Shown here piece after piece: positions 12,267-24,800 of a stretch of DNA of 64,000 bases. Within the stretch, counting starts at the first letter, position 1. Each line of letters starts with the position of its first letter. The notes under the pieces are model-generated. The model made no database searches, was not told the DNA's origin, and was given only the letters and a program-made list of their open reading frames with translations. The position numbers were made by a program, and so were the translations under genes. This DNA comes from Orbilia blumenaviensis (lineage: Eukaryota; Ascomycota; Orbiliomycetes; Orbiliales; Orbiliaceae), in assembly GCA_036872755.1 (NCBI GenBank), contig JAVHNS010000002.1, positions 1,178,001 through 1,242,000 on the forward strand. Direction: 5' to 3'.

Positions 12267-15200
12267 GAATATCTATACCCAGGGGGAAACCTATAAGGTA
12301 CAAAAAGTAAGCTCCATAGCCCCCTAGGGCTTTGAGCTACACGTACACTAGTCTAGTGGATAATTTTATCGATTAATGTTCGCCTCGTAGATTCAATTCC
12401 CTAACTTGTAGTCACAAGTATAGATGCATATGGGCTAAGGTCTAGGATTAATATTTTCAACTAAGCAGCGGCTGCGGAGCCTACGGAGTGTTGCATTTTG
12501 CGTGCTTGCGTGTTGTTAACAAGAGTTGCTCGGGCACTTAGAACGGGTGAACTTCACCCGAAATTTGGGGCCTGTGGACATGTGGTTTACCATTAATCGA
12601 TAGTGTATATATCATTTTGTGCGGTACGTACCATATCTCTAAGTAGATAGCGGTTAATATGAAATACAAGAGTAATATTGTCATTAATATATACCAGTAT
12701 CGGACTATCATCAAAAATCGGTCCAACGTATACGCCTGCAACTAGTTATTTAACAGGTTAATAGAGTGACCTAATATTATATTAATATGCATGTATCAAG
12801 ACATAGCATGAGAAATCCACTAATTATTCTAGTTAATACAAATTTATTTCAAAAACCACTAATAACAAAAAACTGGATATCCTGCCCGTAGATTAACGCT
12901 ATATGACATTGAATATGGCCAGGTAGTCAGACTTTATTCACATTAAATCGTTCACGTTAAAAGGCGTATATTTATGACGGATGTGGCTTACAGGACCAAA
13001 GAGTATATATGTACATGTCTAGTGCCCATAAGTTATAATTAATCCTTTTCATATGAACCATAAGAAAGATCTAAAGCCGAGATCGAGAATTTTGATGTTT
13101 CCATCCTTTTTACGAAGTAAGTATCCTAGAAATAACCATACAAGGGCAGTATTGTACAAGGATCAGCGGTATATGTAGGTGTATGGAGTTTAAAATGGCA
13201 AATATGGTGTTTGGAAGGCTTGGAGTTTGGTGACATCTCATGGATAAGAGCATCAGAGCTCGAAGACTGAGTAAATCCAAGAAAGGCCCAATGTTTCCGA
13301 GACCAGGCCCAATATATATTAAATGCCTCTTGCACGCACGCAATCATGCACGATGATACAGCCGGATTTGATTCATTACAATCAGATTACTGGGTGCACT
13401 ATCCCACGAAGCAAAGTCGAGGTCTGGGCACAAGATAAGGTGTACTAGTAAGCTGTGATTACATGCGTATTTCGACATACTCATAAACACAGCCTTCACA
13501 CACCTTCCATAGAAGTAAAAGTCTGGAGAATAAGACCGTCATATCTATAGAATTTGAAAAAAAAAAAAAAAAAAAAAAACATGCTGTTATCCTTCCAGCA
13601 CACGCGCAACTGCCTGGCTCTCAGTATTCGCTGGCAAAAGTCAGTAGAAAACTGTAAGACTATTACTTTGAAAAACGTGCTTCGACTACTCCCAAGCCGA
13701 AAATTCATCCTTGCTAGATCTTTGATAGGCACAGGGGAACTTGGCGATATCAAGCCTGGATCTTGGGATCTCGGCATGCGCCGGAAATATATTAAATAAT
13801 CCGAAAGACCGGGATTGACATCGAGATTATCCGTCTGAATCCGGGGTGGTATGCGTGGTGGCTATCAGCTGCCCTTTCGCTGGGGCTGAGCTGAGAGGCT
13901 CTCAAGATGTAATAAGGCGGGTTTTCTACTACGTGTATGGGTGAAGACGTAATGATGGGATAATTGCTCCCTGGTACTGTTATGCAGATGGCCACCTGAT
14001 AGATCATATAGAAGATAGCGCCGTAGCTGTAGATAGCCCTATGTATGTGTACATGCGTATACTAACTGGTTACCAAATGCAGCTACAGGGCCGCGGGCAA
14101 CACTTGACTTCTCCAGACCGCGCGCACTCAATTTATACAAAACAAGACCCAGTATTGATCAGGGGCCGTTGAATTAGCCAGTCCTAGTCATTTATTCGTT
14201 TCCTTGGGTGCTTGGGTTCTTGGCCGTGGAATTGGTAAACTGATCGTTCATAAACCAGGAATACCTGCCATTTACCCAACACAGAACCATGGTAACAGTA
14301 AAAAAATGCAACAATAGCCAGAATTTCCCTCTGAAAAACCGCACACTTTTATGCTTTCTCTAGCCCCTTTAAACTCCGTGCGCGTGCATTCGCTTTTTCT
14401 TGCACTTCGTAGGACTAAGTTTCAGTCAAGGCGGGACAAGATGTAGCAACAGAAAAGAATATCGAAGCCTCTTGATACACCCAAAATTAGCGGAGGCCCA
14501 TGGCCCACAACACAAGCAAGATGGTCGGAAACCGGCCCGTTGGGAGGACTAACCGGTGTCCTGATGCACGATTGTGGGGCCAACTCTGTTTGGCTTGGCC
14601 CATGGTCGCGCGGTACTCTGCGACAGGCTTCAAGGATATTATTCAACCTTCTAATGCCTTCCATTGCGAACGACTTCCATGCATGCTAGCATGCTACAAA
14701 ACATCACGAGGGTGGAAATCTAGGGGTTGCAACCGGCAGGAGTAGTACCGCTGTCAATTATTAGATATTCTATCTCCACGTTTTCTAAATGAAGTGTTAT
14801 AGCTAACTCACATTATGATATGTAGCCAGCATGAATCATGGACTGAATCATACACTACGAAACCTAGCCTGGAAAAGTGGCTTGCGTACGGCTGGTCAGT
14901 GTGTCGCCTCTGGCCTTTCTACAGATTTGATATGCTGAAAATTAGGCCTAGCGGATAGATGGATCTCGCGGCATCTCAAACGTCCAAGACTGTAAGCTCC
15001 AAGCAGGATACTGGTCAGTGCGATCCCGACGGATTGTTACAATATCCCAGCGCTTATACCCCCACAGTACCGGACGATATCAATCCGAGTGCTCATTACA
15101 AGGGAATTCTTGAAAGAGTCTGAGTGATCATCATTCATAGGGTTGCAATACCGGAATGCATATATAATGGCTGTCCTCCTACCTTCATTACAGATTATTC

Positions 15201-15305
15201 TTTCTCAACCAAGCCGTGCCTTCCTGGGAAAGCCATCTCATAGTCTTCTGTATATATCATCATTATAACACGCAGTGCGTCGTTAATTTTTCATCTTCTA
15301 TAAAA
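12267..15305. other. 3-kb AT-rich intergenic region
   Basis: No gene recognised. Contents: an A23 tract at 13557-13579, very AT-rich DNA at 12600-13100, and a tRNA-like box A/box B pair near 12350-12400 that does not fold as a tRNA (see rejected items). The right end carries the promoter of the LPMO gene. Confidence 0.5.
15161..15167 (+). promoter_or_regulatory. TATA box of the AA9 LPMO gene
   Basis: TATATAA lies 139 nt upstream of the LPMO start codon, a plausible spacing for a fungal TATA box with a 5' leader of about 100 nt. The leader after it is pyrimidine-rich and ends in the favourable start context AAAAATGG. The assignment rests on motif and position only. Confidence 0.5.
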
Positions 15306-16445
15306 ATGGTTGCCTTCAGCAAAGTTGCGGCTGCTGTCGCTCTCGCAGGCAGTGCCTCCGCTCACACCATCTTCCAGCAACTCTGGGTTAACGGTGTCGC
15401 TGTTGGTCAGGACAAGGGTATCCGCGTCCCAACGTAAGTTCCATTCTGGATATTTATAGTCTTCTGCTCTCGTATAATCATATTAATATCTAAAATTCAT
15501 GCAGTTACAACGGCCCCATCACTGATGTCCTCACCAACGGCATCATTTGCAATGGCGACCCAAATCCCATGAAGTCTCCACCACCAGCTGACGTTATCGA
15601 CGTCCCATCTGGTGCTACTTTGACTATGGAATGGCATCACGGCGGAAACGGACCAGACCCGAACGACTTGTCTGACCCTGTTGATCCCTCCCACAAAGGA
15701 CCCATCATGGTCTACCTCGCCAAGGTCGACAGCGCCTTGACCCAAACCGTCACTGGTTTGAAGTGGTTCAAGGTTTACGAAGACGGTCTCGATGTTGCCA
15801 CAAACACTTGGGCTGTTGACAAGTTCTACGCCAACAAGGGTTTCGTTGACTTCAAACTCCCAAGCTGTATCCCACCAGGAAACTACCTTCTCCGTGGTGA
15901 ACTCCTTGCCCTGCACGGAGCCGCCACCTACCCAGGTGCTCAATTCTATATGAGCTGCGCTCAGATCAACATCATTGGAGGAGGTTCTTCCAGCCCACCA
16001 ACTGTCAACTTCCCAGGTGCTTATGCTGGAACCGACCCCGGTATCTCCGTCAACATGTAAGTTTTACACTCACGACGCTACAACATGACGCGTTAACGTA
16101 GACTAACATATAATCACCAGCTACTACCCACCACTTTCCACTTACGTTATCCCTGGTCCCCGCCCATTTACTTGCGGCGGTACCCAGCCAACAACCAGCG
16201 CCGGAACTACCCTCCGAACCACAACCACTGCTTCCCGAACCACAACTCCAGCCACTACCACCGCCAGGACGACCACTGCTGCCACTACCACTGCCCGAAC
16301 AACCACTCCCCAGACCACTGGCGGTAGTGGCTCTGGAGCTCCTCTCTACGGGCAGTGCGGTGGTATCGGATGGACTGGCGCCACTACCTGTGCATCAGGA
16401 ACCTGCAAGGTTTCCAATGCCTATTACTCCCAGTGCCTGCCGTAA
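15306..16445 (+). CDS. AA9 lytic polysaccharide monooxygenase with C-terminal CBM1
   Basis: A secreted copper enzyme that oxidatively cleaves cellulose or related beta-glucans. Exons 15306-15433, 15505-16056 and 16121-16445 (introns 71 and 64 nt, gtaagt donors) give 334 residues. A signal peptide of 19 residues ends SASA and leaves [11 protein letters not shown], so His20 is the N-terminal residue of the copper brace. The second His is in EWHHGG (87/88), and [10 protein letters not shown] carries the axial Tyr with its usual QFY context. The catalytic domain is followed by a linker of about 75 residues very rich in Thr, Ala and Arg, probably O-glycosylated. A CBM1 ends the protein ([11 protein letters not shown], four Cys, SQCLP). 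The upstream in-frame ATG at 15216 is rejected because it would bury the signal peptide. It converges with the DUF4246 gene, 306 nt away. Regioselectivity cannot be told here. Confidence 0.95.
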
Positions 16446-16751
16446 ATTGCACGCACCCTTTAAAGACATAATACCATTGTACATAGCCACATTTCCCTTA
16501 ATTGTGAATAATAAATATAATAATATGAATATAAATTCCATACAAGCAAACATACCAGCGTCTATACATCCATGATAGCCTTTTAGCTTCCACATTAGGT
16601 AGATTTGAGTTTTATAGAAGGCATTTATAGGATTCATAGTCACGCGTTCCCTTGGAATCAGTAGGGTGCCTGACACATACAACTATTTTTCAGTTAACGT
16701 TGTCAGCCTCATGCTTAAATGTCAGACCTAAGAATGAATTAACTCTACGAC
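16446..16751. other. Convergent intergenic gap with LPMO 3' UTR
   Basis: 306 nt between the LPMO stop and the DUF4246 stop. The sequence at 16508-16535 is AT-rich with an AATAAATATAATAATATG-like stretch about 65 nt past the LPMO stop, a likely polyadenylation region. Nothing else is seen. Confidence 0.4.
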
Positions 16752-18966
16752 TTACAATTCAATTTCTTTCCCTTGCAGAAGTTCACTATCGCACTTGAAA
16801 GCATGACGCTCATTTATTATGGCGTTTTGGTATTCTTTAGCCATCTCCAGACTTATAGGCGGTGGCAAACTTTTCATGATCATTGAGAACACTTCCTCGG
16901 GAAAACCTCCAAGCGGGCCCGCTCTGAGTATCTCCTCAACCTCCTTTCTGAATATCGGTTGTTGGGGGGCTACTATTTTAGTACTCGGGATCTAAATCCT
17001 CATATGGTCATTAATATTAGATATGTAGTCCGTTATATATAGGTGCCGGTAAGCACAAAGACTTTGGTTCAAGCACTTTGGGCATTGCGGTGCATACTAG
17101 TTAACAGTGGTGTCTTTAACGTACCTCATTTACCGGCGCCTCCGGATCGCAGAGGTAAAATACCAACAATTTGCGATATCCTGGTTTAGTGTAATCTAAC
17201 AAACGATAGCAAGGTGCGCCATATTGGAAAATATTAGGGAAGGCAACCGCTCGGTTTACCTAAAGAATATCTTTCGAATCAGCGAACCCGGAAGCTTCGA
17301 AGCAAGTATGCCGGTGTGAACAAAGGGAACGCTGAATTTCCAAACCCTCATATCAACATCCCCCAAACTCTGCACAGAATTATAATCTAAGCCGTAGAGG
17401 GAATTCCAATTCGTATGAGCATATTCGAATTCACCATACGGGGTACATGGTGGCACACAAACTGTGCGCTCGAAGCAGCCTCCTCCCGTAGACTCGATAT
17501 TCTCTTGGTCGTAGCAATAGATCACCGTCGCAATAATCCGTTCGTTCTAGATCCCGGCAGCAGAATATATCGAATATATCAGTCCTGTATTCTACTCAAA
17601 TGATTTCCTTCGTATCTGGGTCCTCTCACCATCATACCCTCGACCTCTTCGCTTCTGCCTCCATAGTCTGGGTCATCCGGTGTAAGATAGATATTTGCCA
17701 GTTTGACGATAACTTTAACGGTCTTTCCTTCCAGTCGTATACCTGGTGTGATGGAAGGTGGAGACCACTCAGAGTTTGGAATGATAGGACCGACATCCCA
17801 TAGATAAAACTGTTTCCATTTGAGATCTAGAGCACGGTCCATCGCTTCCTCGTCGAGCTCGTCGTCGGGTTCGTCGATGCTGTCATCGGTAGCAGAGGCT
17901 GTGGGTCGCTCCTCTCTCAGGCTCAATGAAATATCACGGCCCTCTGAGAAGTCTTCGAGCACCTTAGTCCATAGCTCCTGGTATCTTTCTGGTGAAAGAA
18001 TACCGACCGCCGGCTTGTACTCATTACCTCTCCGTATCATATCCGGTTGACCAACTCTTTGATGATTCTGTTTCCCCCCTTTCAAGTCCGCCAAAACGTG
18101 ATTGAATAAGGGAATGAACCGGGAAAATATTCTTCCAATGAGTGGATAGAATAGTTCTCTCTCCTCCGGACATGAGAGATTGTTGATATATGACTTAATT
18201 TTAGTTTTACCATCCTGTGAGATTTCAAATTCAGAAGGAAGCCAGCAGAATTTCTGTGAGTATACTTCCTCAGGTCTATCTACTCTCTCCTCGGCAATTG
18301 CTTCGACACTAAGGCCATCCAGCGGGTCTTTTATAGCCGTCGTAGGTCCTAGTTTCGACGGAACTACGGGTTCGTAGTCCTGGGGCATATGACCACAGAT
18401 GGGCTTCCCGGTATCAATATGAATAGATTCTCCGTATATAAGCGGCCAGAGTGATGGATGAACGAGATCGAGGACATGATTCTTAGAATTAGGACGCCAG
18501 CATTTTTGATCCTCTGGGACATTTTCCAGAGTTGCTACGGCTAACCGGTCAAGATGTCAGCATCGACCCCAAAAGTACTCAGCAATGGCCTATATTTTTG
18601 CTAACCTTGAATGAACTCGTTCCGTAAGGTGTCATCCACCACCTTGTCTGCTTTCCAAACACCGTCTATACCCGGCTCTATACCGATACCCTCTTCTTTG
18701 ATTTTCTCGACAAAAGGCTTGTAGGAATTCAACAACTCCCCATACACATATTCGATCTGTTCTCTATCCCACACTACTATCCTCCTAAGGTCTCCGCTGC
18801 GATCCTTTTTCTCTGCCTCCTCGATCCATTTAGCAACAAGTTTTTTGTCAGCGATCTCAGTTGCCCAATTTTGATTTTCACGAACTGCAGCAGAAAATCG
18901 TCGCAGTATTTGCTCATGTTCAGTTAGGACCGGCGCAGTGCATCCGTCGAGGGGGTGAGGGTACAT
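16752..18966 (-). CDS. DUF4246 family protein (five exons, divergent paralogue)
   Basis: A member of the fungal DUF4246 family, whose fold and function are not established; a 2-oxoglutarate oxygenase-like role has been suggested for such proteins. Exons 18966-18606, 18540-17630, 17546-17346, 17259-17125 and 16991-16752 give 615 residues, close to family length. All junctions keep frame and restore family motifs: REQIEYVYGELLNSYKPFVE, VLDLVHPSLWPLIYGE, VKVIVKLANIYLTP, EGMM/NERIIATVIYCYD, AVAFPNIFQY, TKPGYRKLLVFYLCDP and STKIVAPQQP. The introns are 65, 83, 86 and 133 nt; two donors are unusual (GTTAGC, GTTTGG). Oddities: where I recall WHVEG, QHRV and PGHRK in the family, this protein has EEVEG, QYGAP and PGYRK, so three conserved His are lost. 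It also has a Cys-rich insert (GCFERTVCVPPC). It could be an inactive or repurposed paralogue. The acidic stretch near residues 270-285 is low complexity. Confidence 0.85.
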
Positions 18967-19701
18967 TTTGGCAAATCCTTGCTATCAACTGCTGTTGATT
19001 GCCCGTAAAAATTGAAGACTGTGTTAATATAGTCTACGAGACGAACGCTGATATAATTTGTAACCCCCCAAATGGATCAGCCGCCTCCTTTTATAGTTAC
19101 CTACTCGATTAAATTATGTATATAATTCTATGCAACCACCGTATATCGGCTTTCGAAAATCAATCAAACGAATATGCTCGCACATGCATGCATGCGCATT
19201 GCATACCGCTGCTAGCATACCGCTGCTAGCATGCCGACAAGCACGAATAACAGCTTTGGGGATACAGTTAGTAATGAAGTTGCGTTAGCTTCGAGTCACG
19301 GACAAGCGCTCAAGAGGCACAGCACGCCAGGTCAGCCGACCAGGCGTTCGCCTTCGTATTCATGCTTTGAGCGAGCAACTCTTGCCGGGCAAGACAGTTT
19401 TAGGCGCTTCAGTGTCATAAAACCTATAACAATTGAGTCACTCGGGAACCGGATCCTCGAATTCCGTTTAATTTCTTCGGAAGCCTAATAATGGATATCG
19501 TAATATCACAGGTAATATACGTAATAAAACAGCCCAGTCTCATCAAAGTCCCATAATAATACAACATTGTCGAGAAACGCCTGTTGAATAGCAAATGCGA
19601 GTTTAAAGCATAGTAGGTATCAGTAAAAACCCGAAACTGAAAGGGAAAAAAAAAGAAACATATCGTTACAGAGTAAATGATAGCTCGCAATCCCAATTCC
19701 A
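18967..19701. other. Intergenic gap between DUF4246 and ATG22
   Basis: 735 nt. It holds the DUF4246 upstream region (AT-rich, 18967-19190), a CATGCATGCATGCG stretch at 19186-19199 and a perfect 14-nt tandem repeat at 19201-19228. No gene is recognised; the small open frame at 19231-19488 has no family features. Confidence 0.45.
19201..19228. repeat. Two perfect 14-nt tandem copies
   Basis: The unit GCATACCGCTGCTA occurs twice back to back, followed by a decayed third start (GCATGCC). It sits in the gap upstream of the DUF4246 gene. No function is implied. Confidence 0.8.
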
Positions 19702-21859
19702 TTAAAAATCATCTTCGCCCACCTCCGCCTCCCTCACTTCTCTTGCTCTGACAAAATCTTCAGCAGCCTGCTTGCCCCTATGGACATCCACGAAGTAGAG
19801 AAACGGGAGCGGGACAATCAAAAGACCCAGTATAAACCAAAATGCGAGCCTAATGTCGCCCCACCTATCAGTAATCAGCCCAACAATCGTAGGACCGAAG
19901 ACGCTGCTTCCCTATATTTCCAGTCTACTTGTTAAAATACTTTGGATAGACTTTGAAACAAAACTGTAGAGGCTTACCTTGTCAGTTATTGCGTATAAGG
20001 CAAAGAATGCAGCCTCCGAGCCTCTAGGCAGGAGCTCCGAAAACAAACTTCTACAGTACCCCCCTTGGCCGCCGAGGACGAACCCGAACCAGATGGCAAG
20101 CGCATACATTTCTCCGGGCCTAGCGTGAAATTCTAGGTTAGTATCCCCAATCCCGCTTCTGAGTCCCATATAGCTTCTTACCTGGTTAGACCGAACCCAG
20201 CATCTTGAACTGGTTTAAGCAGCCCCATCAGCCCATATAACGGAATCAAAGCAAACATCGAGATGCAGATTGAAATCGTTTGGCCGACACTCCAACCGGC
20301 CAAATTACTAATCTTTGGCCAGCTGAAGGCTCCAATCACACCACTAATCGGCATGATGACTCCAATAGCTGCTAATTGCGGTGGCGACATTCCGAGGTTC
20401 GTCTTTGCGAACACAATAGCTGAGGACGCAATTGTCGCCACTCCATCAGACACCATGAACCAAGCGATAAGAAATAATGAGACATCGCGGAGTTTACTCG
20501 CTTGGCGGATTGTTTGGAAAAGCCCCTTCCACGAGTATGTTATATAGGTTACCCAGCTGAATTTTTCTCCATCGTGAAGGGGCAGTGGTGGTCCAGGCCG
20601 AGGCCGTAATGTCATGGCTGATGGGATGGTGAAGAAGAACCACCAAAGCCCGACGCAAAATACTGAGACTTGAAGTGAATTTGTAGTGGATCCGCTCGAG
20701 ACTACGATCATGATGCAGAGGATCTGAAGGATAACGCCACCGCAGTAACCAATTGCGATACCATTCGAGGATATTCCCGTTGAGAGACGCATCGCGGGCG
20801 TCATCTTACCGTTGGATTCGGATTTGGCTGGAGCTGTACTTCCACCAAGAAGCGTGGCATCTTCGGCGCGGATATCTTCATCCTCGAGAGATATCTGGCT
20901 GGAATCTATAGGTTGGTTTTGCGGTTCGGGCTCAGTATTTCTTAATGAAGGATGGTTCCGAACGATAAGAGGAAGGAACGAGTTCATGAGGACGTATGAT
21001 GCTCCAAATGTTACCTAAGGTTCTGTCAGATATTGCATTGCCTTATGTAGTGAAGTAATAACATACGTTTCCGATCTGTGCTAGAAGAGATGCCGTTCCT
21101 ACCCACTGGGCGTTCACAAACAGCATCAATATGCAGGCTATCGCACCGATGTAGGCGAAGATCAAAAGTAATTGTTTTCGATACCGTCCTATAGGATGAC
21201 TGATGTTAGTGTATTGTGAAGATAACATGACAGGGTATCCTGTACTAACCGTGATCCGCAGCGCCTGACATTGAGATAATAACGAAAGCTAACCACCATT
21301 ATTGTAAGTTATGCCTCCCAGAACGCAAGCTCGGAGTACCCTAACCTTGAAACATAACGCTCAGTGAGAACGTGTACATCACGAAACTTGCTGTGTTAAT
21401 CTCAAATCCAATAATGTCCACCACACAGACAGGTGCCTTTACGCCCCCATTCCCACCACTAGCACCGCCAGGTCCCATGTTTTCCGAGCTTTTACACCGC
21501 ATCGAAGGGTTTCCCAGGATGTGACCCTTCTCGCGTGCTAGTTGTTCGAGCAGCACGGGTATAAAACTACCCATCGCGCATATCGCGAACACCTCAGACG
21601 CCCAAGCATAGCTGTACCAGCCGTATATTTCCTTCTGAGAAGTTGGTCGTATGTCCTCGTCCGGATATGCCGGAGTTGTTCGCGCAGGCCTATTTTCGAA
21701 ATCCCAGTCGCGTTCTTGACTTCCTCCGCCATAAACCACAATATCATCGCCGTCCATGTTGTCGCCGAGCAAAGCTGAGCTATTTTCTCTACTGGAGTGT
21801 CGAGAGTGGACACCGCCGGAGTTGCTCATGCTCGATAGTGGGAAGGATTCCTCCGTCAT
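19702..21859 (-). CDS. ATG22: Atg22-like vacuolar amino acid effluxer
   Basis: Atg22 is a vacuolar membrane transporter of the major facilitator fold that returns amino acids to the cytosol after autophagic breakdown. Six exons (21859-21346, 21288-21250, 21188-21067, 21014-20182, 20119-19978, 19911-19702) give 619 residues. The introns are 57, 61, 52, 62 and 66 nt; the first two use GTTAG donors and exon 2 is only 39 nt. Landmarks: acidic N-terminus, [123 protein letters not shown] and [15 protein letters not shown]. About twelve membrane segments are expected, with a cytosolic loop between the two halves. The N-terminal 85 residues are hydrophilic and less conserved. The start is the first ATG (21859); an in-frame TTG lies just upstream. 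The C-terminus is charged ([12 protein letters not shown]). Confidence 0.92.
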
Positions 21860-24800
21860 CCAAAGCTGGGGCAAACAGTCTGACTAAGTATTTAACGAAG
21901 GCTTGGGGAGTTCAGGCGCGCCGCGGTCGTACCCCGTACCTAATACGCGGCTGTCAAGGGACAGGTGGTTACAGGGAGACACCCGATTGGTGTGGCTAGG
22001 GAAAGTCGGGCCTGGAACAGTGTGCAAGATGCTCAGAATGTGACCTGCCAGCCAAGATCGTCGAAACGTGGAGCGTGACCTGCAGGCTTCAAGCACGCCC
22101 GGTGCGAAGCTACTACCTCCCGTGTGAGCAATACCAAAGAGCCCGTCGATAACCCCTGAATATGAAGTACCGTAGTCAGCCAAGCGGGTCGTGCAGATGA
22201 CCAACAAAGAGGTCACGCATACGTGAGAAACTTCGATAGAACAATAAATGGAGAAATGGAGGTCAGTATTAATATTACAAACGCCAACATGACATTGTTT
22301 TAAATTCATGCCGCAAGAACAGATGTTCCGCAGGCAAGAACGTTATCTGCAGAGCCAGAAACAAGGATGCGTCGTCTCCTGGATCCGTCGGCTTCGATAC
22401 AGCTAGAAAGACTCCGACTGCCATTTACAGGACGTTGTATTTTGCCCCAACACAAGTTTGAATCTGAATCTTACAACGAAGACTTATTTCGGGGACAAGA
22501 AACGAATATATAGTCGAGGGAAATATCAATCAATCATTTAGGTTAGCTGCGCACTACTACTACGTAGTGAGCTGTGCTCAGGTGCCACCATGTGCTAACG
22601 CTTATATAATACTTCGTTTCCCCGGGCAAGTTTTGATAGCCTGTGCCATCTCGCAAGCCCGCGCCTACGAGGATGGATAGCCACTGGGTTTTGATGACGC
22701 CCCAAAGATATAAGCTATCTACATACCTATTAGCAGGCTTCTAGTTGCTACGCAGGTAGTTAACGTTAGACATCATGGCTTCACGAGGCCTGCAGGCATT
22801 ACGTCGTTCTGTAGTCAATTCTGCGTGCGTACTGTCGGAATATGATGTTGTGACTTTCGAGACATGCTAGTAGAGAGTTCATGTGGCTCAGTGTTGCTCA
22901 ATCATCTTACTATAGTAGCGTCTTAAATCCTCACAGCATGCCAAATTAGTGCCTAGTCGGCCAGTCTGACATTGGTACTAATCCAGCCCCCGTTTCTTTA
23001 ATTATTCGACTGGAATGTTCCGAATAGGGGGTCTCGATAGTATGGATACACCAAAATATCACCAATTAACGGATATTATAAAATTATAGTGTTTTTCAAT
23101 TATTTGCACGTATCAACAAACTTCATTTATACAGTTCCGTGAGTCGGGACCATGGCGAAACCTAAGCTTGTCATCATGCATCAGAATTTACCCAGGGGAA
23201 TCCTTCGATGTCAGATCGGAATAAGACTTATACGCTTGGCACATACTTATATTTTGTCATAAATTCAAAGGGTCTGCTGGGTAGCGTATGTGTACTGACC
23301 ACCTATCCGATGGTATAGTATACGTATATATACTGAAATTATAGAAGTTTGGAAGGTATTAAAGACTATCGGCGAATGCGACCGGCAAAAATCGTAACGA
23401 AACAGTTTACACAATATAAGTACGATACCTGTTTCAAGGCCATTACATAACATTGGACACTCACGTATCGAGGGACATGCCTAGGTGCCTACTGTAATGG
23501 AAAGGTACACTTTTCAATCCTCTCGTAATACGAAGATTTGGTGCCATCTTCGAAATTCTCGTGCAGTACAGTAGCAACATCATTCTAATACGCATTACCG
23601 CTGTATTAATCCCGTACAATCCCACCCAGATTTCCAGAATAGTAGGCATGCTATTAATATCACCATGATGTTACACAGTGTACATATCTCCCTAGCCCGC
23701 TGTCTAGACCTATGATACCGAATGCCTCCTGTATTGCGATGGGAGATCGGTGTCGAAGAGCATTATAAAAGGCAGAGACCACGTGACGAAATTCGTTGCA
23801 AAAATGAGTCTCGATAACCTTTTTGTCCTATCCTTTCTTCATAACATCCTAATGCAGTGCGGTGCCTTGATACTGCAGGGGGGACGGTGTGCTTTTTGAG
23901 GACCTTTATGTGTCTCAGGGATGTCTTCAAGTTACTTTAATAAGGTATCTTTACTACTGTGAAGCACAATTTAAGACTGACCGACTTGCGTTTGATAGAC
24001 AGCCCAGGAAACACATACTTTTCCAGTACGCTATGTGGAGGTGGGGAAGGCACCTCCTAGCTCCTACATCAGTACATGTACACTTATCATTACCCGATAC
24101 CAACATATTATACCAGCCACAACGGTGATGGACAAGAACAAAATGATAATATATTATGAGAAATGCAAACTATTCACTATGTTTTACCAGGTACCTTATA
24201 TACTATAATTACTTAGCACGTGCCTAGGTATGAATGAATTGTAGAGTAAAAACATGCCGGCTGGCCAAGCTGCCCGCCGTAAATCAAACTAGAAATTGGC
24301 AAACCAACAATGGGAAAGGTGAACAACCTGATATGAAGACCCTCGGTTGGTTGGCATCTTGGCCGGCATGTTATTATTTTACATTTCATCCATTCCGTAC
24401 ATGGATGCAGACGTCGGAATCTTTGTATACCCAGGTACCTAGTTATAATACATTTATATAATAAATAGTTTGCATTTCTCATAATATATCATCATCATAA
24501 TCAACATTCTTGTTCTTGTCCATCGGCGCTGCGACTGCATGGTGCATTATCAGAGCTATCAATAGATAGTGGCGCTCGGGACTGTATCCCGCTTGCCGAC
24601 CAGACTCAAAATTTTAACAGGCTTGATTTATGTATTGATATTGCAGTAGAATACAATAGTCAATGGCCATCATGGGAATTCCCATGCACGGCCATAGGCC
24701 CGTAGCTACGCAGGTACGGCCACAAAGTTAAGCAGCTGAGCTCGTCCCTGCGGTGCTCCCTCACGGGATTTAAGCCGGTCAACAAGTGGGTGGCGTTCAA

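Noticed and set aside
12349..12401. tRNA-like signals: TAGTCTAGTGGATAA (box A-like) and GATTCAATTCC (box B-like).
   Set aside because: The spacing is about six nt too short for a tRNA, and I find no acceptor or anticodon stem. At best it is a decayed tRNA or SINE relic; tRNAscan-SE with relaxed settings would decide.
15216..15305. In-frame upstream ATG that would extend the LPMO by 30 residues.
   Set aside because: It would place the signal peptide internally and remove the N-terminal histidine needed for the copper brace; the ATG at 15306 has the better context.
17579..18388. Single-exon reading of the DUF4246 gene, 269 codons ending at 17579.
   Set aside because: It reads into intron 2 at its end and omits the start. 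Splicing at 17629/17546 restores the family motif, with three further exons down to 16752.
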